A stretch of 64,000 nt of DNA, from contig NC_079482.1 in the NCBI RefSeq assembly GCF_026230105.1, positions 3,534,001 to 3,598,000 of the forward strand, read 5' to 3'. This stretch comes from Diorhabda sublineata. Lineage: Eukaryota > Arthropoda > Insecta > Coleoptera > Chrysomelidae. The notes beneath the pieces were generated by a model. The model was not told the DNA's origin, did no database searches, and saw nothing but the letters and a program-made list of their open reading frames with translations. A program made the position numbers and the translations under genes. Below, one piece after another: positions 9,901-20,463 of this stretch (position 1 is its first letter; each line of letters opens with the position of its first letter).

Positions 9901-11288
9901 ATTATAATTTAATAAAACTATTAAATAACACAAAATTAACGTTTTGTTCTAAACCACTATGTTATTTACACCTGAATTGCTACTTCATGCGCCCAATCGC
10001 CAGATTTAGCCTCCTTGGATTATTTTTTGTTCCGAGATTTGAAAACATAGTTACTATAAATTACCAAGATGCATTTTATTAATTTTTATTTGACGCTGAA
10101 CAACGTGAGACTAAAAAAACTGTCACATACTAATTAAAGAAGAAAAATAGTAGACCAAAACAGATTATAATTTAATAAAACTATTAAATAACACAAAATT
10201 AACGTTTTGTTCTAAACCACTATGTTATTTACACCTGAATTGCTACTTCATGCGCCCAATCGCCAGATTTAGCCTCCTTGGATTATTTTTTGTTCCGAGA
10301 TTTGAAAACATAGTTACTATAAATTACCAAGATGCATTTTATTAATTTTTATTTGACGCTGAACAACGTGAGACTAAAAAAACTGTCACATACTAATTAA
10401 AGAAGAAAAATAGTAGACCAAAACAGATTATAATTTAATAAAACTATTAAATAACACAAAATTAACGTTTTGTTCTAAACCACTATGTTATTTACACCTG
10501 CATTGCTACTTCATGCGCCCAATCGCCAGATTTAGCCTCCTTGGATTATTTTTTGTTCCGAGATTTGAAAACATAGTTACTATAAACTACCAAGATGCAT
10601 TTTATTAATTTTTATCTGACGCTGAACAATGTGAGACTAAAAAAACTGTCACATACTAAATAAAGAAGAAAAATAGTAGACCAAAACAGATTATAATTTA
10701 ATAAAACTATTAAATAACACAAAATTAACGTTTTGTTCTAAACCACTATGTTATTTACACCTGAATTGCTACTTCGTACGCCCAATCGCCAGATTTAGCC
10801 TCCTTGGACTATTTTTTATTCCGAGACTTGAAAACATAGTTACTATGAATTACCAAGATGCATTTTATTAATTTTTATTTGACGCTGAACAATGTGAGAC
10901 TAAAAAAACTGTCACATACTAATTAAAGAAGAAAAATAGTAGACCAAAACAGATTATAATTTAATAAAACTATTAAATAACACAAAATTAACGTTTTGTT
11001 CTAAACCACTATGTTATTTACACCTGAATTGCTACTTCATGCGCCCAATCGCCAGATTTAGCCTCCTTGGATTATTTTTTGTTCCGAGATTTGAAAACAT
11101 AGTTACTATAAACTACCAAGATGCATTTTATTAATTTTTATCTGACGCTGAACAATGTGAGACTAAAAAAACTGTCACATACTAATTAAAGAAGAAAAAT
11201 AGTAGACCAAAACAGATTATAATTTAATAAAACTATTAAATAACACAAAATTAACGTTTTGTTCTAAACCACTATTTTATTTACACCA
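6818..11288. repeat. Tandem array, 17 copies of 263 bp, derived from a mariner 3' end
   Basis: Unit starts fall at 6818, 7081, 7344, 7607 and so on every 263 bp to 11026 (16 intervals sum to exactly 4208 bp). Each unit contains the mariner third-catalytic block SPDLASLDYFLFRDLKT, then a stop and about 200 bp of AT-rich sequence that would have been the element's C-terminal and 3' non-coding part. Units fall in two main types: one with ACTATAAACTACC and AACAATGTGAG (also found in the first unit), the other with ACTATAAATTACC and AACAACGTGAG. A unit with CATACGCCC followed by one starting GCATTGC recurs at 8133-8396 and 9448-9711, 1315 bp (five units) apart, hinting at a higher-order period. 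There is no open frame across units because 263 is not a multiple of three. Confidence 0.97.
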
Positions 11289-11535
11289 CATTATAATCCT
11301 TATATATCGCAGGATACCAATTTAATATTTTTTTTTCTAGTCACTAACAATAACTATTCCAAGGTGAACTACATAACCTCTAAATATGTAAATATTTTTT
11401 ACGATGAATCATAAGAAAACAACTAGTTAATGGCTCATCTTTATCGCCCACATTGCTGACCAAATTTCGTCTGTTGATATAGTAATAAACATAAAGATTT
11501 TTCTCTTATACGTTTTTTTTTTGTTAATGACCAAC

Positions 11536-11790
11536 TCATTTGTCATATTCATAAATGATGATGTTCTCAAAAACTTTTATTAACTCATTATCTAACTGAA
11601 TTTCTTTATCATAGTCATATGTTTGGTAAATTTCGATTTTGAGAAGCCTGTCGTCTACAGTATGATCTAAACTTGCGTACGTTTCAAATCCTTCACGAAT
11701 AATCGAAACAGGGTTCACCAGATCCATCTTCCTAATTCTAACCTCAACCAGTCGCCAAAATGGAGCGATTTCATCATTTGGGTTTATCAT
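11536..11790 (-). other. Unrecognised 84-codon open frame
   Basis: Starts MINPNDEIAPFWRLVEVRIR and ends IIIYEYDK. Composition is more protein-like than the AT-rich chance frames nearby (acidic, mixed, few Phe runs), but I recognise no domain. It lies just outside the 263-bp array and beside a collapsed mariner on the same strand. It could be an exon, a transposon remnant or chance. Confidence 0.2.
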
Positions 11791-11839
11791 TTATTAAATT
11801 TCACGTCTATACGTTCTGAAAGTAATAATCTTATTCATA

Positions 11840-12290
11840 AAAATAGTACAAACGAATAGAATATTTCAATATAGCACCCTTTCGCATCTACACACTGCTA
11901 ATAAAGATTTTACCAGTCTCCAGGAACGCCTGAACTAGTAGTTCAGCTTCTGCGTCACGGCCTGTTGGAGTGCCTCTATCCAGCGGTGATCCTTTCCCTT
12001 GAGGGTCGATTTTATTATCTGGAATAGAAAAATGTATGGTGAGGTCAATAAGATCCTGGCCAATCGCTTTCCGCGGCACCAACTTCGTGCAAACTTTCCT
12101 CATGGCTAAATTTTCGAAAACTTGGGCTTGAGCCATGCTCAATTTATCAACAATCATTCTGGTACTCATCTTAGGATCATTGTTGAATAAATTTTCCAAT
12201 AGCGATACATTTTAGTTGATCTAGTCGAGGGACATCCAGAGCAGTCGTCGTCTTCCACTTTTTATCAAGCTTTACACATCGCTGCTTCAG
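11840..12290 (-). pseudogene. Mariner relic with N- and C-terminal ends joined by an internal deletion
   Basis: Minus-strand blocks: MSTRMIVDKLSMAQAQVF then AMRKVCTKLVPRKAI (N-terminal HTH region with the MRKVCAKxVP hallmark), followed almost at once, in another frame, by PYIFLFQIIKSTLKGKDHRW and ALQQAVTQKLNY (the C-terminal tail after the third catalytic block), then FRRSWRLVKSLLAVCRCERVLY, the family's end. All three catalytic residues have been deleted. An 81-base stretch upstream reads like the region before the HTH. This is a short internally deleted derivative, the form in which mariners often persist as non-autonomous copies. Confidence 0.65.
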
Positions 12291-12338
12291 TAAACTCTCA
12301 ATGATTGCCGAATTTTTCCCTCTCCTTCAGAACGGACC

Positions 12339-12701
12339 TTAGTTGTGTGGTGTCGGTTTAAAAACTCTGTATCTATCAACGAACTCATCTTTTACAGATA
12401 GTTGATACGCCAAAAGGTGCAAATCCATTCTGATCAGCCCATAAAACTTAGTTAATACATACTCCATCAGCAAATTTTTAATATTTTGACCAAAAATTGG
12501 CTTTCGATTAATAACTTTAATTGTTATTGATTCATTCTGAGAGTCTTTATCATTTAAAAATCGAAAAAGTGTTGACCTGTGAACGTTGAACTGTTTTGAA
12601 GTCATTTTCTTTTTTTTTAACGGTGGCAATAGCAGCGGAAGTTTCCTTCCCAATTTGGAATATTCCAACGTATGTTCATTTTCGGTATTCCAAATGGACA
12701 A
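12339..12701 (-). pseudogene. Pogo/Tigger-like transposase N-terminal fragment
   Basis: A 120-codon frame. Residues about 33-55 read MTSKQFNVHRSTLFRFLNDK, the pattern of the psq/pogo-type HTH (A..F.VPxSTLxRxL), followed by KPIFGQNIKNLLMEYVL and GLIRMDLHLLAYQLSVKDEF, the pattern of the second (CENP-B-like) helix bundle where a conserved dLxxLAYxLA helix lies. It ends before any catalytic domain. These domains hold the transposon ends. It is a different family member from the 5.7-kb relic, which keeps the next part of the protein. Confidence 0.5.
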
Positions 12702-12789
12702 CTTACCTTCCTAACCTAAAATTTCAAGTCTAATTCTTAGTACAATGAACCAAGCAAATCACCTCGTAATTTTAAATACCTTCATGGAT

Positions 12790-14960
12790 TAGTTTGAAAT
12801 TTTGAGAGAGGCTCAAAAATGATGAAAATAACAAACCTGATTTGGTGCCAATGTATGCTTCTATCCCTGGGGTGAATGCCACCCTTACTCGGGGGTAGAA
12901 AGTCAAAATGTCGAAATAACACCGTGGGAATCGATAGAGAATTGAATTTTATGAAGAAAATGTGGTAAGAAGTTTTTTATTTAACTCAATAGTTTCTAAG
13001 TTATTCGCGATTAAAAATTATAGAAACAAACCACGTTTTTCAAAAATTTTTCGCGAAAAACTCGAAAATTACGCTTTTTCCGGAAAAAATTATGATTATC
13101 AAAATTGAAGCTTATAAAAAAACAAACAAGTTAGTCAGTTTAAATTAAATTTTTTAAATAATATTCAGCAACTTATGAGTCACTGAAAGTCAATTTTTTC
13201 TTTTTTGTAAATTTATGGTGAGGTTTGAGCTCAAATAACGCAAAAACGATCAATTTTTCATAAAAAATTGTAATAAACATTTTTAAAGTACTTTTTCAGA
13301 CCTTTAAAACGAGCTTTTATAAAACCGTATAGCATGAAAATTAAGCGAGTTATGACGAAAATAAGTTAAGTAACTCGAATTTGAAAAAAAAATGTCGGTA
13401 AATTTGACACCATGTGCGACAAAATTAAAATTAATCGTAGGCCATGTAAAATTATCTTTATTTAAGCCCTAACAACACGTTCCAAAAGTTTGAATGGTTT
13501 GGAACACGTATATTTTGAAAAAAGTTGCATAATGTGAATTTTTTTTTCGATTTAAAAAAAACGTTTATGTAGAGGTTTGAGCTCAAATAACGCAAAAACG
13601 ATCACTTTTTCATAAGAAATTGTAATAAACATTTTTAAAGTACTTTTTCAGACCTTTAAAATGAGTTTTTATAAAACCGTCTAGCATGAAAATTAAGCGA
13701 GTTATGACGAAAATAAGTTAAGTAACTCGAATTTGAAAAAAAAATGTTGGTAAATTTGACACCATGTGCGACAAAATTAAAATTAATCGTAGTCCATGTA
13801 AAATTATCTAACAACACGTTCCAAAAGTTTGAATGGTTTGGAACACGTATATTTTGAAAAAAGTTGCATAATGTGAATTTTTTTTTCGATTTTTAAAAAA
13901 AAAAACGTTATTTTTTTAAAATATCTCAAAAACTATTGGATCAACGAAAGAATTTTTTGCAACTAAACTTTAGCTTCTATTTTACTGAACATTTTGCTTT
14001 TTTTTAAACTCACGTAGCTTGAAAATTAAACGAGATATAAGCGTTTAAAGTATTGATTTCAATGTCTTTTTTACCATTTAAAATTCTCTGAAGAAAAGGG
14101 CCTAGAAGGATTGCAACTCTCATGATTTTGCAGCTTATGAAATTCCCTACAAAATGGTGTATGGATGAATGCAAAAAGCTTAAAGGGAAGCCGAGTTATT
14201 ATTAAAAAACCGAATACATTTTTCTAGATATAGTGCTGGAAAATCACGAAAGTTTTGATCTTTTTGAAGTATTTATTCTTTCATTTGTATTTATATATCT
14301 GAAATAATATATATTATGAGTTGAAGATAGAAAAAAAAGTGCGTTTCTTTCGTCGTAATTCTTAGAGAAATTCAAGAGAGGAAGGGGTTTTTAAGGGTAG
14401 TTACATATAAAAAATAGAAATATTACTTACATTGTAAAAAAACAACAATTATTTCACATATTTGAACATAATTAGCCCTCTAACTGCTTCCATGTAGTAA
14501 TTTGCAATTTTTTACATTGTGAGGGGTGGTTTTTGGTTGGTTGTATTATTAAAAATATTGAGGGTCAGATTTCTTATACTTGAAGAAACAAAATTCTCCT
14601 ATTACGATCCAAAATAAAAAAAATTTCATGTTTTTTCCACATTTTTTAAATAATCTTTGTTATAGGGGTTGTTTTTAAGGGTAGGTGAGCTGTAAAATAT
14701 CAAAATATTAAAGTCACGATACAAAAAAATCAACATTTATTATATTTGAACATAACTACAGCCCATTACCGCTTTAATTCATTAGCTTTCAATTTATTGG
14801 AGTAAGGGGTGATTTTCACCCCTTAAAAATAAAAAACCTACTTTGCGACCAAGTCAGGTTTAAAGAGGAGGGCAAGATGAACTTAATTGCTCAAGAAAGG
14901 TCTCTAAAATTGCTAGATTTCGATCGATTTTAAGCTGCAATTCCTCTTAATTCTCATAAA
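12790..14960. repeat. Non-coding AT-rich repeat block with internal duplications
   Basis: About 2.2 kb with no open frame above 60 codons. A stretch starting GAGGTTTGAGCTCAAATAAC at 13220 is repeated in direct orientation at 13572. The second copy (to about 13910) lacks 13 bp after AAATTATCT and has a few substitutions. A looser pair lies at 14380-14530 and 14660-14830 (both with TTTTTAAGGGTAG and ATTTGAACATAA). Near the left end is GGGGTGAATGCCACCC and near the right end GGGGTGATTTTCACCCC. It looks like one or two large non-autonomous elements of a kind common in insect genomes. The superfamily is unknown to me. Confidence 0.6.
13220..13910. repeat. Direct duplication, about 350 bp, two copies
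   Basis: Copies start at 13220 and 13572 and are adjacent. They share long exact runs (for example AAATTAAGCGAGTTATGACG). The second copy has a 13-bp deletion. Confidence 0.9.
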
Positions 14961-15239
14961 AATGTATAAAAGATTTAGTCGAGAAGAAATCTTAACGTGT
15001 GCTTAACGAAAATTTATAAATTTATATCTCTGGTTATTTAATATAATGTTGATAAAATTAATTGTCAAACATTGAACGACCTTAATTAAGAAGATAAGGC
15101 AAGATTTTGTATACATATATCAAGGAAGTCGTTGGAAGGAAATTTGAACAATACGAATTCAGGGCATGGTTTTATCAAGCTATTTCATAAATTTCGACAT
15201 CATCAAATTATAATTTTTTATCTTATAGACAAAAAAACG

Positions 15240-16200
15240 TAAACGTCCATGTAACAGCAGAAAAAATTATTTTAATAGCAATAGCAACGAAGGTTCTCTC
15301 CTCAAAGAACATCAGCCAGCAGAGCAGGATGATGGAAAGGAAGTAGAAGAAAGTTTGAACAAAGAGATAAAAAGTGAAATTTGGCAAATAGAAAATAACA
15401 AAATCGGAGGAGAAAATGGTACCGCATCGGATATATTAAAAATAAGTGGGTGAGAGCTGCATGAAAGTTTTTGTTTGACCCTGATAATAAGAAACGATTC
15501 ATAACCAAGAAGTCGGTGAATATCGAGGAAGCTTTAGGGAGGGACAAAGCTCAACGGACTAGATTTTTACCTTAAAAACAATACAGAGCAATAATCAAGA
15601 CCACAACTTAGAACCACATCTACTGTTCATAGATTTTAAACAATCTTACGATATAATAAAGAGGACAAAGATGTAGAATTTGGAAAGGACGACAAAACTT
15701 TTAATCTACCCCCGGAAACAGGGTGCAGTTCCGCTCAGCTCTGAGATAGAGAATCAGTGCCTAACAACCCTATTTTTTGTAGACCACTAAGCTATTACAG
15801 CTTCCGACGAGGACGATGCAGATATGAATATATCAAAAACGGGAAAAAGATATAAAAAATAGAGTGTGAGAAGGGAAAAAAGCTATACAAATGCTGAACT
15901 CACTGTTTTTGTCAGAAAAAATTAACCTAAACAGAAAAATGTCAATAAACTAAGTCATATTGGAGCTCATTCTAGCGTATGAATGCGAGTGCTGTCAACT
16001 TAAGATAGAAAACGATAGAAGCTGTGAAAATGGACTAATTGAGAGGCTCGTGCAGGAATCCAGAATAGAGCTTATACGAAATGAAGATACACGACGAGCC
16101 GAGTATACACGACTTTTGAGAAAATACAGACAAAACTGCTCTGGTACGGGCAGAGCAGAACAAGTGGCCGAAGAAACCATTGATGTATCAACCGCAGAAT
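15240..16200 (+). pseudogene. LINE (non-LTR retrotransposon) reverse transcriptase relic
   Basis: Plus-strand blocks in RT order, with frame changes: EIKSEIWQIENNKIGGENG then ASDILK (consensus EIxxAIxxLKNNKAPGxDGIPAELLK), LFIDFKQSYDIIKRT (RT motif with the first catalytic Asp, consensus FIDFxKAFDxIxR), a QGAVPL trace of the RQGCPLSPxLF motif, DEDDAD where F-ADD would stand, then the post-RT region CECCQLKIENDRS, IERLVQESRIELIRNEDTRR, a LLWYGQ trace of the RWxGH motif and WPKKPLMYQP. Elements of this kind copy their RNA into DNA at a nicked target. Several stops and losses make it inactive. The end of the coding region passes straight into the 112-bp array. Confidence 0.8.
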
Positions 16201-17430
16201 AGAAGGAGGCGAGGAAGACCCTCAAGGACCTATAAGGAAGGAATTGAACAAAATATGAAAAACAGAGCTGAATAGGTGCCCGAAAAAGGCATTGATGTAT
16301 CAACCGCAGACTAGAAGGAGACTAGGAAGGCCCTCAAGGACCTAGAAGGAAGGAATTGAACAAAATATGAAAGACAGAGTAGAACATGTGCCCGAAAAAG
16401 GCATTGATGTATCAACCGCAGACTAGAAGGAGACGAGGAAGACCCTCAAGGACCTAGAAGGAAGGAATTGAACAAAATATGAAAGACAGAGTAGAACATG
16501 TGCCCGAAAAAGGCATTGATGTATCAACCGCAGACTAGAAGGAGACTAGGAAGGCCCTCAAGGACCTATAAGGAAGGAATTGAACAAAATATGAAAGACA
16601 GAGCTGAATAGGTGCCCGAAAAAGGCATTGATGTATCAACCGCAGACTAGAAGGAGACTAGGAAGGCCCTCAAGGACCTAGAAGGAAGGAATTGAACAAA
16701 ATATGAAAGACAGAGTAGAACATGTGCCCGAAAAAGGCATTGATGTATCAACCGCAGACTAGAAGGAGACTAGGAAGGCCCTCAAGGACCTATAAGGAAG
16801 GAATTGAACAAAATATGAAAGACAGAGCTGAATAGGTGCCCGAAAAAGGCATTGATGTATCAACCGCAGACTAGAAGGAGACTAGGAAGGCCCTCAAGGA
16901 CCTAGAAGGAAGGAATTGAACAAAATATGAAAGACAGAGCTGAATAGATGCCCGAAAAAGGCATTGATGTATCAACCGCAGACTAGAAGGAGACGAGGAA
17001 GACCTTCAAGGACCTAGAAGGAAGGAATTGAACAAAATATGAAAGACAGAGTAGAACATGTGCCCGAAAAAGGCATTGATGTATCAACCGCAGACTAGAA
17101 GGAGACGAGGAAGACCTTCAAGGACCTAGAAGGAAGGAATTGAACAAAATATGAAAGACAGAGTAGAACATGTGCCCGAAAAAGGCATTGATGTATCAAC
17201 CGCAGACTAGAAGGAGACGAGGAAGACCTTCAAGGACCTAGAAGGAAGGAATTGAACAAAATATGAAAGACAGAGTAGAACATGTGCCCGAAAAAGGCAT
17301 TGATGTATCAACCGCAGACTAGAAGGAGACGAGGAAGACCTTCAAGGACCTAGAAGGAAGGAATTGAACAAAATATGAAAGACAGAGTAGAACATGTGCC
17401 CGAAAAAGGCATTGATGTATCAACCCTAGA
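16178..17430. repeat. Tandem array, about 12 copies of 112 bp, derived from a LINE C-terminus
   Basis: CATTGATGTATCAACC occurs at 16178, 16290, 16402 and so on to 17410, always 112 bp apart. In one frame each unit reads MCPKKALMYQPQTRRRRGRP then SRT-stop-KEGIEQNMKDR, the basic C-terminal tail typical of LINE reverse transcriptases (RRRRGRPxxTWxEGIExxM). Because 112 leaves remainder 1 on division by 3, the frame rotates from unit to unit, so no long protein is made. Two unit types alternate (GAGCTGAATAGGTG versus GAGTAGAACATGTG, and GGAGACTAGGAAGG versus GGAGACGAGGAAGA), and the last four units are nearly the same. The first unit is continuous with the RT relic on the left. Confidence 0.96.
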
Positions 17431-17520
17431 ATAGAAGGTGGCGAGGAGACCTGAAAGGAACAGTTGGATAGACAAAAATGTGTCGTACGAAATGCGGAAT
17501 GCGACAAAGAAAGCTATTTA
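17431..17520 (+). pseudogene. LINE C-terminal tail continuing beyond the array
   Basis: After the last repeat unit the plus strand continues with a short diverged copy of the basic tail (GGCGAGGAGACCTGAAAGGA) and then WIDKNVSYEMRNATKKAI, a plausible continuation of the LINE C-terminus. The array therefore sits inside one retrotransposon relic, flanked by it on both sides. Confidence 0.55.
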
Positions 17521-17664
17521 GAAGTGCTGATTACGGATACGGATGATGAGAAGAAAGAGCTACAATCTCCAAAGCAGCAAAGATTGTACATATTTAAAGA
17601 TTAGGCCGAATTTAATGTACGAGGTTTGGCTATTAAATAACAAGGCCAAAAACCATGATATAGA

Positions 17665-17799
17665 GAATTGTCCCCATAAGTCTCTTGCAACAATTTATAG
17701 CACTCAGTCGGAGTTTTTTTCAATTTAACGAGAAATTTGAGATTGAAACGTTGTTCCTGAGTGCTATAAATTGTTGCAAGAGGCTTATGGGGACAATTC
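17665..17799. repeat. 43-bp inverted repeat with a 49-nt loop inside a mariner relic
   Basis: 17665-17707 and 17757-17799 are inverted copies with a single mismatch. The right arm is the start of the mariner coding sequence (LLQEAYGD), so the left arm is an inverted duplicate of it. A transcript would fold into a long hairpin. Confidence 0.92.
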
Positions 17800-18241
17800 C
17801 CTAACTCGTGCGCGTGGTTTTGAGTAATGTAAGCGCTTTAGTGATGGCGGAAAGAGCACTGAAAATGACCGGCGCCCAGGTCGCTCTGTGATTGTTTCAA
17901 CTGCAGAAACAGTGACCAAAATCAACCAAATTGTGTGTGCAGATCGTCGAATGAACATCCGGACGATTTTGCAAGAAGAATTACACACGACAAAAGTATT
18001 TGCCAAAAAATCCGATTTCTGACCAAAAGATCTACTTTGAAATGAACCAGATTTGAGTCGATGGAAGCGGTAAAGCAAAAAAGACATCCAGCACTGCTTA
18101 GATCAACGGAAAAAACGTATGGAAAGTTGTGTGGCGAGAAAAGGAAAGTGTATTGAAGGGGAGCATTCGAATGTGGGATAATTTTTCCAATAAAACCTTT
18201 TTCCGTAACCACTCACGTTATTAATAGCCAGACCTCGTGTA
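17757..18241 (+). pseudogene. Mariner transposase relic (internally deleted, 3' end kept)
   Basis: The plus strand begins with LLQEAYGDNSLTRARVFE, passes FSDGRKSTEN and PGRSVIVSTAETVTKINQIV (HTH and linker, consensus SEGRExxxDDxRPGRPxxxxTxExxxxIxxIVxxDRR) and RRMNIRTILQEEL, then jumps to IQHCLDQRKKRMESCVARKG and a EGEHSNV end, which is the C-terminal tail. The catalytic middle is missing. Downstream ATAGCCAGACCTCGTGTA at about 18224-18241 resembles the outer end of a mariner TIR (inverted, ACGAGGTCTGGCTAT). As with the 11.8-kb relic, N- and C-ends are joined. Confidence 0.75.
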
Positions 18242-18930
18242 ACAGTGACTTGGAGAATCGTCAGGTAGTTTTATTAACAAGCTGTACACATTTGAATATT
18301 TACTTGTTTTATTACAAAGTATCTTCTCCATTTTTCCAAAATGTCTTTTGACCGTTTTCAACCGATACCTCGGGATCGACGATTGGTTAAACTATAATCA
18401 TCTTATCACATCCGTAATCTGTTGAAATTTTTAAATAACTAAGTCACTGCTTAGAATAGAAAAAAAAATACTTCTTGTAAAGGTGTGTTTGATTCGTGAC
18501 AGTCAATAAAAGAAACATGTTCGTTTGTGATTATATTATATTAGCCTCGGGTGTCGGTTATACATAGATAAGTTTGTAATTTCTCTGATTTCTTATGAAA
18601 ATACCTAATGACAGATTAACTTGATATAGGGAAAGTCTCGACCATTTTAAAAATCAACATAAATTTCAGTATTTCCAGAGAAAGTCGCACGGTCGGGAGA
18701 TTGTAACAAAATCTGAATCGATAAGATAAAAATAAATTGAATTAATATAAAAAATAAGCAAAAAAGATTATAAAAGAAAAGTATTTATAATAATTTTAAA
18801 ATCTCCCTTTGCGTTACTGTTGAAAGCATTACAGACCTTACAATTTTTCACAATTTCTCTCCATTTTTTTTTCGTTATTTTTTGCCTCATTTTATCATTA
18901 AAATAATTGAGGTTTTTTTTTTATTAGAGC
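18242..18930. other. AT-rich spacer, nothing recognised
   Basis: No motif, array or open frame of interest was seen. Confidence 0.5.
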
Positions 18931-18934
18931 TTTG

Positions 18935-19855
18935 GGTACACTCATCATGACCAGACCATTAAGGCGATGTTCTGCCATGGGGCTTCTTAGCCATGTTTTT
19001 ACAGTCTTCTGAGGCTGCTAAAGGTTCGCTGTACTGTACAGGTCGTGCATGGTAAAGCGATCAAAATTTTTAATGCTTTTTCCGAAGAAATTTGTTTCTT
19101 TTAGAACATGAACAACTGTTAGATTAAGCCACAATTGCTGCCAAATTTCATTATTTATATTCGGTAAATCATGAAACTGAGCAGTAGATTCAGATTTTCA
19201 ATTGTCATCTGCGCCGGGTGTAACTTAAATAATGCGATAGATGGCGTGGTTTCTTCAGAAAAACGTACTTCAAGGTATGATATTACTGAAGACCTCTTCC
19301 AGTATTCTGAAGAGCTTTCTGCTGGATTAATGCTTCTATGATGTTGTTTCCTAGTAATACGCGGCATTAATACTCCTCCAGTCCAACTGCAACAACAGCA
19401 GTTTTTTCGGGTTTTCTCAGTGATTTTTAATTAAACGTAAAATCCTTTTTAATTTTCCTAGGCTTTGACCACGACCAAAGCTACAGATTGGAGTACGTTG
19501 AGCCGAGTATTTGACTACCAACATAATCTCGAGAATGAAATAAATTCTGGAAGTAGCCAATGGAAGGCACTTTTCCGAGCTGCACTATTTCCTTCCTGAG
19601 ATAATGTTTCTAAGGCAATGTCTGGAAATATTAGGTATCAACTTCCTCCTCAAAACCGATTCCCGAAAAAAGTTTATAGTATCGTTGGTGGTTCCCATGG
19701 GATTTCTAATTTCAGGAAATGAATTTAGATCATTGATAACTAGATTTAGTTTGTGGGACGAGCAATGAAGGTAGAGGACTTTGGTGTATTTTTCCAGACA
19801 TCTATCAAAACTAAAACCAACGCATTTATTCATATTCAGATCAATTTTTGTCAAA
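18935..19855 (-). pseudogene. hAT-type transposase relic (P52rIPK/ZMYM-like)
   Basis: Minus-strand blocks: VLYLHCSSHKLNLVINDL and PEIRNPMGTTNDTINFFRES (19585-19854), matching the central part of hAT transposases of this subgroup (YVHCxxHxLNLVI, IRxxxGxxxxIxxFFxxS); PRITRKQHHRSINPAESSSE then YWKRSSVISYLEVRFSEE (19155-19367, consensus R..RQxHR.N.PA.SPEEYYRR..FIP.LD); and at the C-terminus RTFSSLRRL, a stop and frame change, then VKTWLRSPMAEHRLNGLVM near 18960-19035, the hallmark of the hAT dimerisation domain. The pieces lie in correct order but in different frames with losses between. hAT enzymes work as multimers held by this C-terminal domain. Confidence 0.8.
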
Positions 19856-20460
19856 AACGCATCTATGTATACAGATTGTTCACTAAACAGAGGACTAAAA
19901 TCGACATGTTTTAGCGTTTTTTTTTTCCACGTAGTACAGAAAAACGTTTAACTTAAATTGAATTTATTCCATTTAAATGGACCGCATTGTATGGAGTTTA
20001 CACACATTGTTTCAAATTTATTCGAAAGTAAATTGACGAAAACCTACTCAAGATACTAATGTGTTTAACTTGTTAAAAACTAGTCACTTAAATTTTGAAA
20101 GAATTAGTAATTTTACTTGTTTAAAACACAATGGACTAGTTTATTCGAATATTGTAAGAAAGGTGCATATTGTTGAGAAACAATGACATATATTCAGATA
20201 AATATTAGATGGGTTTACGTAAAATTTATTATCTCTCGATGTCGCGAAATAAGGAAGGAAAGAAAACCACCAGATAACTATCGATACCGGATTTAGACGG
20301 GCGGAAGAGACTAGATTTCATAATTTTTGTAAAAAAGATCGTGGCCTTGATTGTTAACGAAAATAAAATATTCCTACCGACACTTCATGTATACTTATTC
20401 CTACGACGCACGCTAGGGCAAAGAGGTCCTATACCTGGCGATATATCAGGAACTATATAA
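19856..20460. other. AT-rich spacer, nothing recognised
   Basis: Unique-looking sequence. No open frame or repeat worth naming. Confidence 0.5.
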
Positions 20461-20463
20461 ATA

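Noticed and set aside
6818..11288. CRISPR-like regularity in the tandem arrays
   Set aside because: Units are contiguous 112- to 263-bp repeats without distinct spacers, in an insect-like genome.
15302..17507. Minus-strand frames of 62 to 102 codons over the LINE relic and 112-bp array
   Set aside because: Antisense to the LINE coding blocks; no motif of their own.
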